Source: Bacteroidales bacterium (GTDB taxonomy: Bacteria; Bacteroidota; Bacteroidia; Bacteroidales; UBA4417). From it: a DNA stretch of 64,000 bases. The stretch spans positions 77,290-141,289 of the forward strand of contig JADJGZ010000011.1 in NCBI GenBank assembly GCA_016707785.1. The letters run 5' to 3'. This document shows positions 26,898 through 37,000 of this stretch, piece by piece (the first letter of the stretch is position 1; the number at the start of each line of letters is the position of its first letter). The position numbers were made by a program, and so were the translations under genes. The notes under the pieces are model-generated. The model was not told the origin of the DNA. It searched no databases and saw only the letters and a list, made by a program, of their open reading frames with translations.

Positions 26898-29534
26898 GTG
26901 AGTAAAGAAAAGGAACAAAAGGAGGTTGCATTAACTCCTCTCATGAAGCAATACAATGCAATAAAGGCTAAATATCCTGATGCTTTGTTATTGTTCAGGG
27001 TTGGAGACTTTTATGAAACATTTGGTGAAGATGCTATCAAAGCCTCGGAAATACTTGGTATTATCCTGACGCGGCGTGCCAATGGCTCAGCTCAATATAT
27101 CGAACTTGCCGGTTTTCCACATCATTCTCTCGATACCTACCTTCCAAAATTGGTTAGAGCAGGATACAGGGTTGCCATATGTGACCAGCTGGAAGACCCG
27201 AAAATGACCAAAACCATCGTCAAAAGAGGAGTTACTGAATTGGTCACACCCGGTGTTTCCTATAATGATAAGATCCTTGAAAACAAGGAAAACAATTTCC
27301 TGGCTGCTATACACTTCCTTCCAAAATCGTCAGGCATCTCCTTTCTTGATATTTCAACAGGGGAATTCCTTCTGGCACAGGGATCCAATGACTACATCGA
27401 TAAATTACTTCAAACATTTCGTCCTTCAGAAGTGATTGTTCAGAAGAATAAACGTCAATCATTCACAGAAACTTTTGGAAGCCAGTTTTATCTCTCCTAT
27501 TTTGAAGATTGGGTCTTCACCCATGATTTCACCCATGATCTGCTGATTAAACATTTTGGCACTACCTCCTTAAAAGGATTTGGAGTTACAGAACTTGAGA
27601 ATGGCATCATTGCATCCGGAGTAGCCATGCATTACCTTTCGGAGACACAGCATGATAAAGTTCAGCACATCTGTAAATTGTCAAGAATCGAAGAGGATCA
27701 TTATGTCTGGCTGGATAAATTCACCGTCCGTAACCTTGAACTGATCCAATCTCCCAATGAAAATGCAAGCACCCTTTTTTCGGTGCTGGATAAAACCATC
27801 TCTCCTATGGGATCAAGGTTAATGAGGCGTTGGCTGCTGCTGCCCCTCAAGGACAGAAAACCTGTGGTGGAAAGGCATGAAACAGTGGAGTACCTGAATA
27901 ATCACCCGGAATTAACCGCAGTTCTTGATCAAAATCTTAGGATCATCGGAGATCTTGAGAGACTTATCTCAAAAGTAGCCGTTGGAAGAGTTACCCCAAG
28001 GGAAATCCTGCAAATCAGGCGGGCGCTTCTGGCTTTGGTTCCAATAAAACAAGCCTGTGCTTCCACCCGTCATGAAGCAATGCAACTGATTGCCGAACAA
28101 ATAAATCCCTGTGAATTAATTGCCGATCAGATAGGCAAGACTATAAAGCCAGACCCTCCTGCCCTGGTTTCCAAAGGGATGGTAATTGAGGATGGAATTT
28201 CACCCGAACTTGATGAATTAAGAAAACTGGCATTTTCAGGGAAAGATTACCTGGTTCAAATGCAACAACGGGAAATCGAAAATACAGGTATTACCTCATT
28301 AAAAGTTGGCTTCAATAACGTTTTCGGGTATTATCTTGAAGTAACCAACGCTCATAAGGAAAAAGTGCCGGCAGAATGGATGAGGAAACAGACCCTGGTG
28401 AATGCCGAACGATATATCACTGAAGAGCTGAAAGAGTACGAACAAAAAATCCTGGGTGCTGAAGAAAAAATCCTGGATCTTGAGAATAAATTATTTAATG
28501 AATTGGTTTTACATCTGGCTGAATACGTGCAGCCTGTTCAACTGAATGCCCAGTTAATTGCCCGGATTGATTGTCTTGTTTCTTTTGCCCGCGTATCCAT
28601 CGAAAACCATTATGTGAGGCCTGAAATAACCGATTCCTTTTCAATAAACATCGAACAAGGCAGGCATCCTGTCATTGAGAAACACCTCGCCACTGGGGAA
28701 GAGTATATTGCCAACGATGTTTTTCTTGATAATGAAAAGCAACAGATCATTATGCTGACGGGTCCTAATATGTCGGGGAAATCTGCCTTGCTGCGACAGA
28801 CAGCCCTGATTGTGCTCATGGCACAGGTTGGAAGTTTTGTGCCTGCAAAAGCAGCCACCATTGGATTGGTTGATAAAATATTCACACGTGTCGGGGCTTC
28901 TGATAATATCACCTCAGGAGAATCCACATTCATGGTGGAGATGAATGAGACTGCCAGTATCCTGAATAATATTTCCAACCGAAGCCTGATTCTGCTGGAT
29001 GAAATTGGCCGGGGCACCAGCACTTACGATGGAATCTCCATTGCCTGGGCAATTGCTGAATACCTTCATGATCATCCGCTATATAAGGCTAAGGTTTTGT
29101 TTGCCACCCATTATCATGAGCTGAATGAGATGGCAATGACGAAAAACAGGATCAAAAATTTCCATATTGCTGTCAAAGAGATCGGCAAGAAAGTAATATT
29201 CCTTCGGAAACTTACCCCTGGTGGCAGTGAACATAGTTTTGGAATCCATGTTGCAAGGATGGCCGGGATGCCCGGAAGCCTCATTCAACGGGCAGAAGAT
29301 CTGCTAATTCAATTAGAAAAGAAGCGTAGCAGTGCGGAATTAAATCCCGGAAAAGTTTCCGGAAAGCAGGTTCAGAAATCCCAGGATCAGTTTCAGTTAA
29401 GCTTTTTTCAATTGGACGACCCCCTGCTGGAGAGTATTCGGGATGATATCCAACACCTGGATATTAATACTTTAACACCTGTTGAAGCCTTGATGAAGCT
29501 GAATGAAATCAAAAAAAAGTTGCAGAAATATTAA
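26898..29534 (+). CDS. mutS: DNA mismatch repair protein MutS
   Basis: MutS recognises base mismatches and recruits MutL. The 878-residue protein begins with the mismatch-contact motif FRVGDFYETFGEDA (~33-46, Phe-x-Glu) and continues through connector, lever and clamp domains. The ATPase has Walker A GPNMSGKSALLRQ (~621), LLDEIGRGTSTYDG (Walker B and ABC signature region) and FATHYHEL. The start codon is GTG; the first internal ATG (26944) would remove conserved N-terminal sequence. The C-terminus ends in the small dimer helix region (TPVEALMKLNEIKKKLQ). It is monocistronic. Confidence 0.97.
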   Translation: MSKEKEQKEVALTPLMKQYNAIKAKYPDALLLFRVGDFYETFGEDAIKASEILGIILTRRANGSAQYIELAGFPHHSLDTYLPKLVRAGYRVAICDQLEDPKMTKTIVKRGVTELVTPGVSYNDKILENKENNFLAAIHFLPKSSGISFLDISTGEFLLAQGSNDYIDKLLQTFRPSEVIVQKNKRQSFTETFGSQFYLSYFEDWVFTHDFTHDLLIKHFGTTSLKGFGVTELENGIIASGVAMHYLSETQHDKVQHICKLSRIEEDHYVWLDKFTVRNLELIQSPNENASTLFSVLDKTISPMGSRLMRRWLLLPLKDRKPVVERHETVEYLNNHPELTAVLDQNLRIIGDLERLISKVAVGRVTPREILQIRRALLALVPIKQACASTRHEAMQLIAEQINPCELIADQIGKTIKPDPPALVSKGMVIEDGISPELDELRKLAFSGKDYLVQMQQREIENTGITSLKVGFNNVFGYYLEVTNAHKEKVPAEWMRKQTLVNAERYITEELKEYEQKILGAEEKILDLENKLFNELVLHLAEYVQPVQLNAQLIARIDCLVSFARVSIENHYVRPEITDSFSINIEQGRHPVIEKHLATGEEYIANDVFLDNEKQQIIMLTGPNMSGKSALLRQTALIVLMAQVGSFVPAKAATIGLVDKIFTRVGASDNITSGESTFMVEMNETASILNNISNRSLILLDEIGRGTSTYDGISIAWAIAEYLHDHPLYKAKVLFATHYHELNEMAMTKNRIKNFHIAVKEIGKKVIFLRKLTPGGSEHSFGIHVARMAGMPGSLIQRAEDLLIQLEKKRSSAELNPGKVSGKQVQKSQDQFQLSFFQLDDPLLESIRDDIQHLDINTLTPVEALMKLNEIKKKLQKY

Positions 29535-29542
29535 TAGGATGT

Positions 29543-29646
29543 GACAATTTGACGATTCGCCGATTTGACGATTCGCCGATTTTACGATTCGACAATTTGA
29601 CAATTTGACAATTTGACGATTCGACAATTTGAAACTTTGGCAATTT
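29543..29646 (+). repeat. 8-bp imperfect tandem repeat
   Basis: Thirteen consecutive octamers of the types GACAATTT, GACGATTC, GCCGATTT and TACGATTC follow mutS directly. They do not fall in a gene and are not palindromic. Confidence 0.85.
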
Positions 29647-29781
29647 AAAAAAGGGAAGCCTTCGGCTTGAAAATGCGACAAGGTCGATATAATTACGAGG
29701 TTGACATAATAAATATCAATGGCTTATTATTCTTCCTTGAGTTTTATTGTCTTAGTGCCGGAAAATTATAACAACTCAGCA

Positions 29782-29900
29782 CAGAGCCACTGACTCCCCT
29801 TCGGGCACTCAGCACCCAGAGCCAAAGGCTCCCCTTCGGGGCACCCAGCACCAGCACTCAGCACTCAGCACCCAGAGCCAATGGCTCCCCTATGGGGCAC
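29782..29900. repeat. REP-like palindromic elements, three copies
   Basis: Three diverged copies of a ~28-bp element begin near 29782, 29817 and 29873. The core is GAGCCnnnGGCTC followed by CCCCTTCGGGG, which can fold as two small hairpins. CACTCAG-type heptamers separate the copies. The same element recurs at 45591 (inverted) and 46031-46087. The stretch 29647-29975 holds no gene. Confidence 0.75.
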
Positions 29901-29957
29901 TCTCCAAAAAAAAATGTTGAAATTTTATTTCTGGAAATTGTAATTTAAAAAAAATTG

Positions 29958-29965
29958 TATATTTG
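29958..29965 (+). promoter_or_regulatory. Candidate -7 box (TATATTTG) for tRNA-Gly
   Basis: This exact TAnnTTTG match lies 10 bases before the tRNA 5' end, the right distance for initiation just upstream of the mature tRNA. A TTG at 29938-29940 lies 17 bases upstream and may be a weak -33. Confidence 0.6.
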
Positions 29966-29975
29966 CACTCCCAAT

Positions 29976-30048
<73 letters not shown>

Positions 30049-30054
30049 CAGAAT

Positions 30055-30090
30055 AAAAAAAACTCTTGGTGGAAAACCAAGAGTTTTTTT
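30055..30090 (+). terminator. Terminator between the two tRNA genes
   Basis: The stem AAAACTCTTGGT / ACCAAGAGTTTT with a 5-base loop and a following T tract makes the tRNA-Gly transcript separate from tRNA-Leu. Confidence 0.9.
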
Positions 30091-30104
30091 TGCCCATATC
30101 TTTT

Positions 30105-30112
30105 TATCTTTG
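30105..30112 (+). promoter_or_regulatory. Candidate -7 box (TATCTTTG) for tRNA-Leu
   Basis: This TAnnTTTG match lies between the tRNA-Gly terminator and tRNA-Leu, 46 bases before the latter. Confidence 0.45.
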
Positions 30113-30158
30113 CAATGAATTTTAAGTTCTTTGCAAAAGAGTTTAAGATACATCCAGT

Positions 30159-30246
30159 GCCCGAATGGTGAAACTGGTAGACACGAAGGACTTAAAATCC
30201 TTTGGCCATTGCGGCCATGCCGGTTCGATTCCGGCTTCGGGTACCA
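30159..30246 (+). tRNA. tRNA-Leu (anticodon TAA)
   Basis: This class II tRNA has acceptor stem GCCCGAA/TTCGGGT, anticodon loop CTTAAAA (TAA), a long variable arm with the hairpin GGCC-ATTGC-GGCC, and T-arm GCCGG TTCGATT CCGGC. The discriminator A at 30243 is followed by an encoded CCA. Confidence 0.95.
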
Positions 30247-30251
30247 CGAGA

Positions 30252-30300
30252 ATGCAAAATGCAGAATGCAAAACGCAAAATGCAAATTGCAAATTGCAAA
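30252..30300 (+). repeat. 7-bp imperfect tandem repeat (ATGCAAA)
   Basis: Seven heptamers (ATGCAAA, ATGCAGA, ACGCAAA, TTGCAAA variants) follow tRNA-Leu directly and run into the terminator stem, whose left arm continues the same ATGCAAA motif. Confidence 0.8.
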
Positions 30301-30347
30301 AAAAATGCAAAGTGTAAAGTTTACATGCTTTATACTTTGCATTTTTA
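30301..30347 (+). terminator. Terminator after tRNA-Leu
   Basis: A 19-bp stem with one G-U pair (left 30301-30319, right 30328-30346) and an 8-base loop ends in a T run. Confidence 0.85.
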
Positions 30348-30480
30348 ATTAGAACATGCCACTCTATTTCTGTGTATTATCCGGCTATACTCAATAGAAT
30401 GAATTCTATTATTAAAGAAATTGCATAATATTATAATGACTGCCTGAGTTGTATCGGACTCCTTAGTCATTGAATAGACT

Positions 30481-30488
30481 TACCTTTG
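30481..30488 (+). promoter_or_regulatory. Candidate -7 box (TACCTTTG)
   Basis: This TAnnTTTG match lies 22 bases before the helicase ATG. Confidence 0.5.
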
Positions 30489-30510
30489 TGATGTTACAAA
30501 GAAATATCTG

Positions 30511-31815
30511 ATGATACAAAGAGCGCTGGAGAACCTGAAAATTGCAGAACTCAACGAAATGCAATTAGCTTCACTGGAAGCGAATAAAACAGGAGGAGAT
30601 ATTGTATTGCTGTCCCCAACAGGATCAGGCAAAACACTTGCATTTCTATTACCAATATTAAAACTGATTGATGAAACAATTCCCGGTGTTCAGGTTCTCA
30701 TCCTGGCTCCTTCAAGGGAACTGGCATTGCAGATAGAACAGGTATTCCGATCCATGGGTACCGAATTTAAGGTGAACTGCTGTTATGGCGGACATCCGAT
30801 GAAAGTTGAAATCAATAATCTGAAACACCCACCAGCCGTCCTGGTAGGCACACCCGGAAGAGTGGCTGATCATATTCGAAGAAATACTTTCGATACCACT
30901 TCTGTCAAAACCATTATCCTTGACGAATTTGACAAGTCTCTGGAATTCGGATTTAAGGATGAAATGTCTTATATCATCAGTGAACTACAATATTTAAAAA
31001 AGCGTTTTTTAACTTCGGCTTCCGAAGCTATTGCTATACCTGATTTTGCCGGGGTATCTTCACCGGTCAGGTTGAATTTTCTTTCTGACAAGCATCCTGC
31101 AGGGCTCCAGCTAAAAGCTGTTGTAAGTGAAGGACGAGACAAACTTGATGCTTTGTTTTCTCTCATTTGCAAACTAGGGAATAAAACTACCCTGGTATTT
31201 TGCAATCACCGTGAGGCAGTTGAACGGATCAGCGAATTGCTTGATGATAAAGGACTTGTTCATGGCATTTATCATGGCGGCCTGGAGCAGGAAGAAAGGG
31301 AGCGCGCCCTGATCAAATTCCGTAATGGAAGTCATCGGATTTTAATCACCACCGACCTGGCTTCCAGGGGACTGGATATTCCGGAAATTGAAAATGTTAT
31401 TCATTATCAGTTTCCAGCCACTGCAGATGCTTTCATGCATCGAAACGGACGCACTGCCCGGATGCATGCTGAAGGCACTTCATACCTCATTATGGGTGAA
31501 GGTGATCATTTACCCTCATTCCTCAAAGAAAAACCAGAATATGTTGATTTACCTGCAAATCCGCGTTTACCAGACAATTCAGCATGGGATACACTCTTTG
31601 TAGCTGCCGGAAAGAAAGACAAAATCAATAAAACGGATATTGTAGGTTTGTTAATCCAGAAAGGGAAGCTTCATAAAGAGGAGATCGGGCTGATTGAAGT
31701 ATTGGATTATTCCTCATTTGTTGCAGTGAAACGTGATAAAATCGACAAAGTAGTTCAATTGCTTCGTTTCGAAAAAATTAAAAAGAAATCGGTAAAGATT
31801 GAAGTTTCTATATAA
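30511..31815 (+). CDS. DEAD-box RNA helicase, DbpA-like, with DEFD motif II
   Basis: This 434-residue ATP-dependent RNA helicase has motif I SPTGSGKT (~36), Ia APSRELALQ, Ib VGTPGR, motif II DEFD instead of DEAD, motif III SAS, motif V TDLASRGLD and motif VI HRNGRTAR. The last ~75 residues (DIVGLLIQKGKLHKEEIG onwards, with SSFVAVKR) match the RNA-binding domain of DbpA, which targets 23S rRNA hairpin 92 in E. coli. A ribosome-assembly role is likely but inferred. The variant DEFD and SAS motifs keep the catalytic acidic residues. It is monocistronic. Confidence 0.88.
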   Translation: MIQRALENLKIAELNEMQLASLEANKTGGDIVLLSPTGSGKTLAFLLPILKLIDETIPGVQVLILAPSRELALQIEQVFRSMGTEFKVNCCYGGHPMKVEINNLKHPPAVLVGTPGRVADHIRRNTFDTTSVKTIILDEFDKSLEFGFKDEMSYIISELQYLKKRFLTSASEAIAIPDFAGVSSPVRLNFLSDKHPAGLQLKAVVSEGRDKLDALFSLICKLGNKTTLVFCNHREAVERISELLDDKGLVHGIYHGGLEQEERERALIKFRNGSHRILITTDLASRGLDIPEIENVIHYQFPATADAFMHRNGRTARMHAEGTSYLIMGEGDHLPSFLKEKPEYVDLPANPRLPDNSAWDTLFVAAGKKDKINKTDIVGLLIQKGKLHKEEIGLIEVLDYSSFVAVKRDKIDKVVQLLRFEKIKKKSVKIEVSI

Positions 31816-31982
31816 CTGTTGTGTTGTTTGCAAACTTATTTTTAATGTCGGAATCCAAATTGAATCCACACACTAAATAGTTTGATATTCCCTTGCTCCT
31901 ATCAGAATTAAAACATCACAAGATGCAGAGTGGATAATCCTGTTGGGCCAATATTTCCTCAGAAAAATTTAGAATATTACAA

Positions 31983-31990
31983 TACTTTTG
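31983..31990 (+). promoter_or_regulatory. Candidate -7 box (TACTTTTG) for the ECF sigma gene
   Basis: This TAnnTTTG match ends 16 bases before the sigma factor ATG, implying a very short leader. Confidence 0.5.
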
Positions 31991-32006
31991 TACAAAAGCG
32001 AGTGAC

Positions 32007-32594
32007 ATGTCCGATTTATTGGCATCGTATGAAAAAATTCTGATCGGAAAGCTAATCAACGATGACCAGGTAGCCTTCACCATTATTTTTACCAGGTACT
32101 ATGAGGACCTGGTTCATTTTTCATTTGGGATTACGCACAATTCAGATGCTTCGGAGGAAGTAGTGCAGGATGTATTCCTCAAACTTTGGGAAAACCGTTC
32201 AAAATTGGATATTCATACTTCGCTCAAATCATTCCTGTTAAAATCTGTTCAGAACAAAAGTATTGACAGCTTGCGACACATTAGCATTACCAACAAATAT
32301 GCTTCAGTTGTGCTTGAACATCCTATGCTTTTGGAAAATGATACCGAGAATTACCTCCTGTTTTCAGAACTAGAGAATAATTTTGCCCAGGCTCTTGGGA
32401 AGTTACCGGTTCAGAATGCTGAAGTATTCCGGATGAGTCGGATAGAGTCATTTAATTACCAGGAAATTGCTTCAAAACTTGGGATTTCAGTCCGGACAGT
32501 AGAAGTCCGTATGAGCAAAGCCATTTCTTTACTCAGGGAAGAACTGAAAGATTTTCTGATCCTCTTTCTTATTTTTTATCTGCTTATCCTTTAG
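32007..32594 (+). CDS. ECF RNA polymerase sigma factor (FecI/SusC-D type)
   Basis: This 195-residue ECF sigma factor contains region 2 (~22-90, with FTRYYEDLVHFSF and EEVVQDVFLKLWENR) and region 4 (~125-180, with FRMSRIESFNYQEIASKLGIS, a helix-turn-helix). It heads a polysaccharide utilisation locus and should direct transcription of the downstream susC/susD genes when released by the FecR partner. The C-terminus ends in a hydrophobic tail (LILFLIFYLLIL), often seen in this Bacteroidota group. The fecR gene follows after 179 bases. Confidence 0.9.
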   Translation: MSDLLASYEKILIGKLINDDQVAFTIIFTRYYEDLVHFSFGITHNSDASEEVVQDVFLKLWENRSKLDIHTSLKSFLLKSVQNKSIDSLRHISITNKYASVVLEHPMLLENDTENYLLFSELENNFAQALGKLPVQNAEVFRMSRIESFNYQEIASKLGISVRTVEVRMSKAISLLREELKDFLILFLIFYLLIL

Positions 32595-32773
32595 GATTGC
32601 TATTTCATTATGAGGTTATGAGTGCTAAGTCATAAGTACATCTGCATGTAAAATCCAAAATATCATCGAGGCACAGAGTATTATAAATTCTCAATTCATT
32701 AATCCAGTCATTTTTATTTTTTTTAATAAAAATGCAGGAGTATGATGTGGAAAATGATTTTTAAATCGTCGTT

Positions 32774-33832
32774 ATGTTGAGAAAAGAAACTATGAGTACA
32801 GAAGATTTCGATCGCGTTGACCAATTAATTGCCAAATACCTGGGTAGTAATGCTACAACTGATGAAATCCGGTTGCTTGAAACCTGGATCAGCGAATCGG
32901 ATGAAAATCGAAGATATTTCAGGCAATTCAAAAACATATGGGAATCAGCTGCCGAATTACCTGTTTCCACTGATAAGGCTTTACACAAAGTCTTGAATCA
33001 TATCAATCGTGGACCAAAAAGAATGACCTTTTGGCAGATTTTTCAGAGAATAGCTGCATTTGTGTTTATTCCTTTGCTCATTGCAGTGATGTGGATGGGA
33101 TTTGGGAAAGGTTTCGGAAAAGAAAACCAATCCATTTCATACCATAAGGTAGTTGCTGCATTTGGAACCTATTCTTTACTTGAATTACCCGATGGATCGA
33201 AAGTCTGGCTAAATTCAGGCAGTACATTGCGGTATCCTGAAAAATTCGGCAATGATAATCGTATCGTTGAACTGGTTGGAGAAGGCTACTTTGAAGTTCA
33301 TGCAGATGAGGAAGTACCTTTCCTGGTTAACACTCCATATTTTACAGTAAAGGCAACAGGCACAAAGTTCAATATCAGGGCTGAGAAAAATTTCCGATCA
33401 CCCTCAGTCACCTTAGTTGAAGGTAAAGTTTCAGTTCAAAAAAGAAAATCTGCTGAAGCAGGGGATCTTATATCTTACCTGCAACCCAACCAGCATATGA
33501 TTTATGATACCCTGAACGGTCAATTCAGCATTCAAACCGAAGATATTTACAAACATTTTGCCTGGAAAGATGGTAAACTTGTTTTCCGAAATGACAATAT
33601 CAGCGAAGTTGCCAGGAGAATCTCCTTACAATACAATGTTGACATAGAGATTAAAGGCACAGAAATTAAAAAATACAGGTATAGGGCCACTTTTGAAAGT
33701 GAGCCACTGGGCGAATTACTGAGACTGTTGAAGATCTCATCCCCCATCGATTATACTGAAGTCAAACCTAAAGCATTGCCTGACGGTACTTTTTCCAGAA
33801 GGAAAATCATCATATTTTCATCAAGTAACTAA
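32774..33832 (+). CDS. FecR-family anti-sigma factor
   Basis: This 352-residue single-pass inner-membrane protein has a cytoplasmic N-terminus (DUF4880/anti-sigma-like, ~5-85), one TM helix (~93-112, FVFIPLLIAVMWMGF) and a periplasmic FecR domain (~130-230, with LPDGSKVWLNSGSTLRYPE and GEGYFEVHAD). A C-terminal DUF4974-like domain (~265-345, with KHFAWKDGKLVFRNDNISEV) comes last. It relays substrate binding by the SusC STN domain to the ECF sigma encoded just upstream. Confidence 0.92.
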   Translation: MLRKETMSTEDFDRVDQLIAKYLGSNATTDEIRLLETWISESDENRRYFRQFKNIWESAAELPVSTDKALHKVLNHINRGPKRMTFWQIFQRIAAFVFIPLLIAVMWMGFGKGFGKENQSISYHKVVAAFGTYSLLELPDGSKVWLNSGSTLRYPEKFGNDNRIVELVGEGYFEVHADEEVPFLVNTPYFTVKATGTKFNIRAEKNFRSPSVTLVEGKVSVQKRKSAEAGDLISYLQPNQHMIYDTLNGQFSIQTEDIYKHFAWKDGKLVFRNDNISEVARRISLQYNVDIEIKGTEIKKYRYRATFESEPLGELLRLLKISSPIDYTEVKPKALPDGTFSRRKIIIFSSSN

Positions 33833-34049
33833 TTTCCAGAGTTATATACCTCCAACCATGTTCAGAAAAGATAATCGTCCGGTAGAATAGAGTAATATTT
33901 TCGGGAATTATCTGCCTCATACCTGGTTTCCTTCATCCACTCGCATCTGCTTCACTTTTCTTAAGTGTAAGCTAGAAATTCTCAATAACTGGAAATCCCG
34001 GTCAATATTGGTCTTTTCATAATTTATCATACCCTAAAACAAACAGAAT

Positions 34050-37000
34050 ATGAGATTACTTTTACTTTTTGGACTGTTTATTTTTCTCTTTTCAGTGCCT
34101 GTCCGGCTGGAAGCACAATCAACTAAAATTACATTAAACCTCGTTAATGTACCTCTGAATGATGTGCTGAATGAAATCGAGAAAAAGAGTGATTATACTT
34201 TCTTGGTCAATGAGGAAGTTGTAGATGTAACCCGCAAAGTAGATGCCGTTTATGTTAATACATCCATAAAAGACATCCTTGATCAACTCTTTAAAGGTGA
34301 TAAAGTCAAGTATGTGACAAGTGACCATCAGATTATTATAACACCAAATAAGGGTAATGGCGGGGATTTTCAATCAAAAAAAGTCACAGGAAGGGTAATT
34401 GATGCAAAAACCGGTGAAACACTTGTAGGTGTAGCTATCCAGGTGAAAGGGACAACATCAGGTACCACAACTTCCATCGATGGCACCTACTCAATTGAAT
34501 TTCAGTCAGAAAAAGCAATTCTTGTCTATTCTTATCTTGGGTATGAACCTAAAGAAATCACGGTTAGTGAAGCTACTGTTCTGAATGTAGTATTGAACCC
34601 TATAGCTACTCAACTTGAGAGCATTGTGGTTACGGCTCTGGGAATCAAACGTGAAGAAAAAGCCCTGGGTTATGCTGTTCAAAAGGTTGATGGAAAAGGA
34701 TTACAGACTGTCAGGGCTGTAGATGTCGGAACCTCACTCACTGGTAAAGTAGCCGGTTTATCTGTATTAAACAGTACTGAATTTGGTGCAGCCCCGGAGC
34801 TCTATATACGTGGTGAGAAACCACTGTTAGTAATAGATGGTGTACCTTATGGTAATATGACACTCAGAGATATTCCGGCTGATGATATTGAAAGCCTCAG
34901 TATTCTTAAAGGTGCAACTGCTTCAGCCCTTTATGGCTATCGTGGAGCAAGTGGTGCTATTATGGTTACTACAAAGAAAGGAAGTGGCATTAATGGCATT
35001 TCAATCACATTGAACAGCAGCACAATGTTTGCCGCGGGTTACCTTGCGATACCAGAATCACAATCAACATATGGCCGCGTTGTAAATACAGCGACCAATT
35101 CAGCAGTAACAAATGGTGATGGTGCCTGGGGGCCTCCATTGGAAGGACAGGAAGTCATCCAATGGGACCCGATTTCCCGAAGCATGAAACCAATGCCATG
35201 GCTTCCGGTAGGTAAAGACAATTTTCAAAATTTCCTTGAACCCGGATATGTACTTAATAATAACCTGAATATAGTTCAGCAGGGTGAATATGGCAGTTTT
35301 AGGGCTTCAGCCAGTTGGGTAAAGAATAAAGGACAATATCCCAACTCCATGTTCGACAAATATTCCTATTCGATTGGTGGTGATATGAAAGTGAAAAGAC
35401 TAACCTTATCCTCCAGTATAGGTTATAATAAGCAATCGTCACCAAATATCGGATTTAGTGGTTATACCGGTTACGATCCCATGTATTCCATGTTAATCTG
35501 GTCGTCGCCCGACTGGAATGTACTTGACTACAAGAATTATTGGGTCGTACCTGATGAAACACAAAATACCAGCTATACAGATACGAACAATAATCCTTTC
35601 TTTGATCGAAACGAAAGAACCCACAGTTTAAACAAGGACATTTTTAATGGATCACTTTCCTTGAATTATGATCTGACTTCATGGCTTAAGGCAACCATAC
35701 GATCAGGTTTCGACACTTATAGTAACCGACAGGTGATAAAGATTTCCAAAGGTTCTCTGGTGAGTGCCGGTTCCGCTACAGTAATTGAAAATGGAGATCA
35801 AGTTTGGGGTGAAAGTAAGTTAGGCTCATATAATCTGGGACTTGGCAGAGGATATAGTTTTAATAATGATTTTCTTCTTTCCGGCAATAAGACTTTCAAC
35901 AAATTTACTATAGATGGATTTGTTGGCGGAACCATTTTTTACCGTCAGGATGAAGGAACTGATTCAAGAACACAAGGTGGGCTTTCCATCCCTGGGTTTT
36001 ACTCTCTCAAAGCTTCTGTACTACCAGCATATGTTGTTTCCAGTTTAAGCAGGCAGCAGGTAAACAGCATGTATGGGCGGCTGGCTCTATCATGGAATAG
36101 TTTGGTATATGCAGAAGGTACTTTGCGTAACGACTGGAGTTCTACCTTGTCAGAAGCTACCCGTTCTTACCTTTATCCGTCAATATCAGGTAGTTTTATC
36201 GCATCTGAATTATTACCCGAAATGGGTTGGTTATCATTATGGAAATTGCGTGGTTCGTGGACATCGTCAAAAACACCTGCCGGAATATATGACATTAACC
36301 AGGTATTCAACATTACCAATAATGCATGGACCAATCTGACTTCAGCATCATTGCCTGCTACTATTTACAGCAGTGATGTATTCCCTGAATCATCATCAAC
36401 CTGGGAAGTAGGAACAGCGGTTAACCTTTACAAAAACAGGGTTTCTTTTGATATTTCATATTACAATAAAAGGATGTTCGATTTCCTTCAGGAAGCTGAT
36501 ATCACACCGGCTACAGGTTATTATAATAGTTATGTCAATATTGATGAAGAGATTACACGAAAAGGCGTTGAAGTCACCTTGAATGGTACTCCTGTTAAGA
36601 ATAGCGACTGGAAGTGGGATATCTCCGTAAACTGGTCGAAATATGCTAGATTCTATTCCAAATTAGATTCTACTTACTCTCCTGATAAGCCCTGGATTAA
36701 GGTAGGTGAACGAGCTGACCCCTATGTCCTTTATGATTTTCAATATGATCCTGATGGGAATATCATTCATAAGAATGGGGTTCCACTTTACTCTGCTTAT
36801 GCTTCAAAATTTGGCAACTATGACCCTGACTGGATATGGGGAGTAAATACCACTTTAAGGTATAAAAGTTTGAACTTTTTTATTTCAGTTGATGGACGGG
36901 TAGGAGGAATCGCTCAAACAACCACCGAAATGTATATGTGGCGGTCAGGTTCACACCCAAATTCAGTAACTGAGGAACGATATCTTGATGCTACGGTTGA

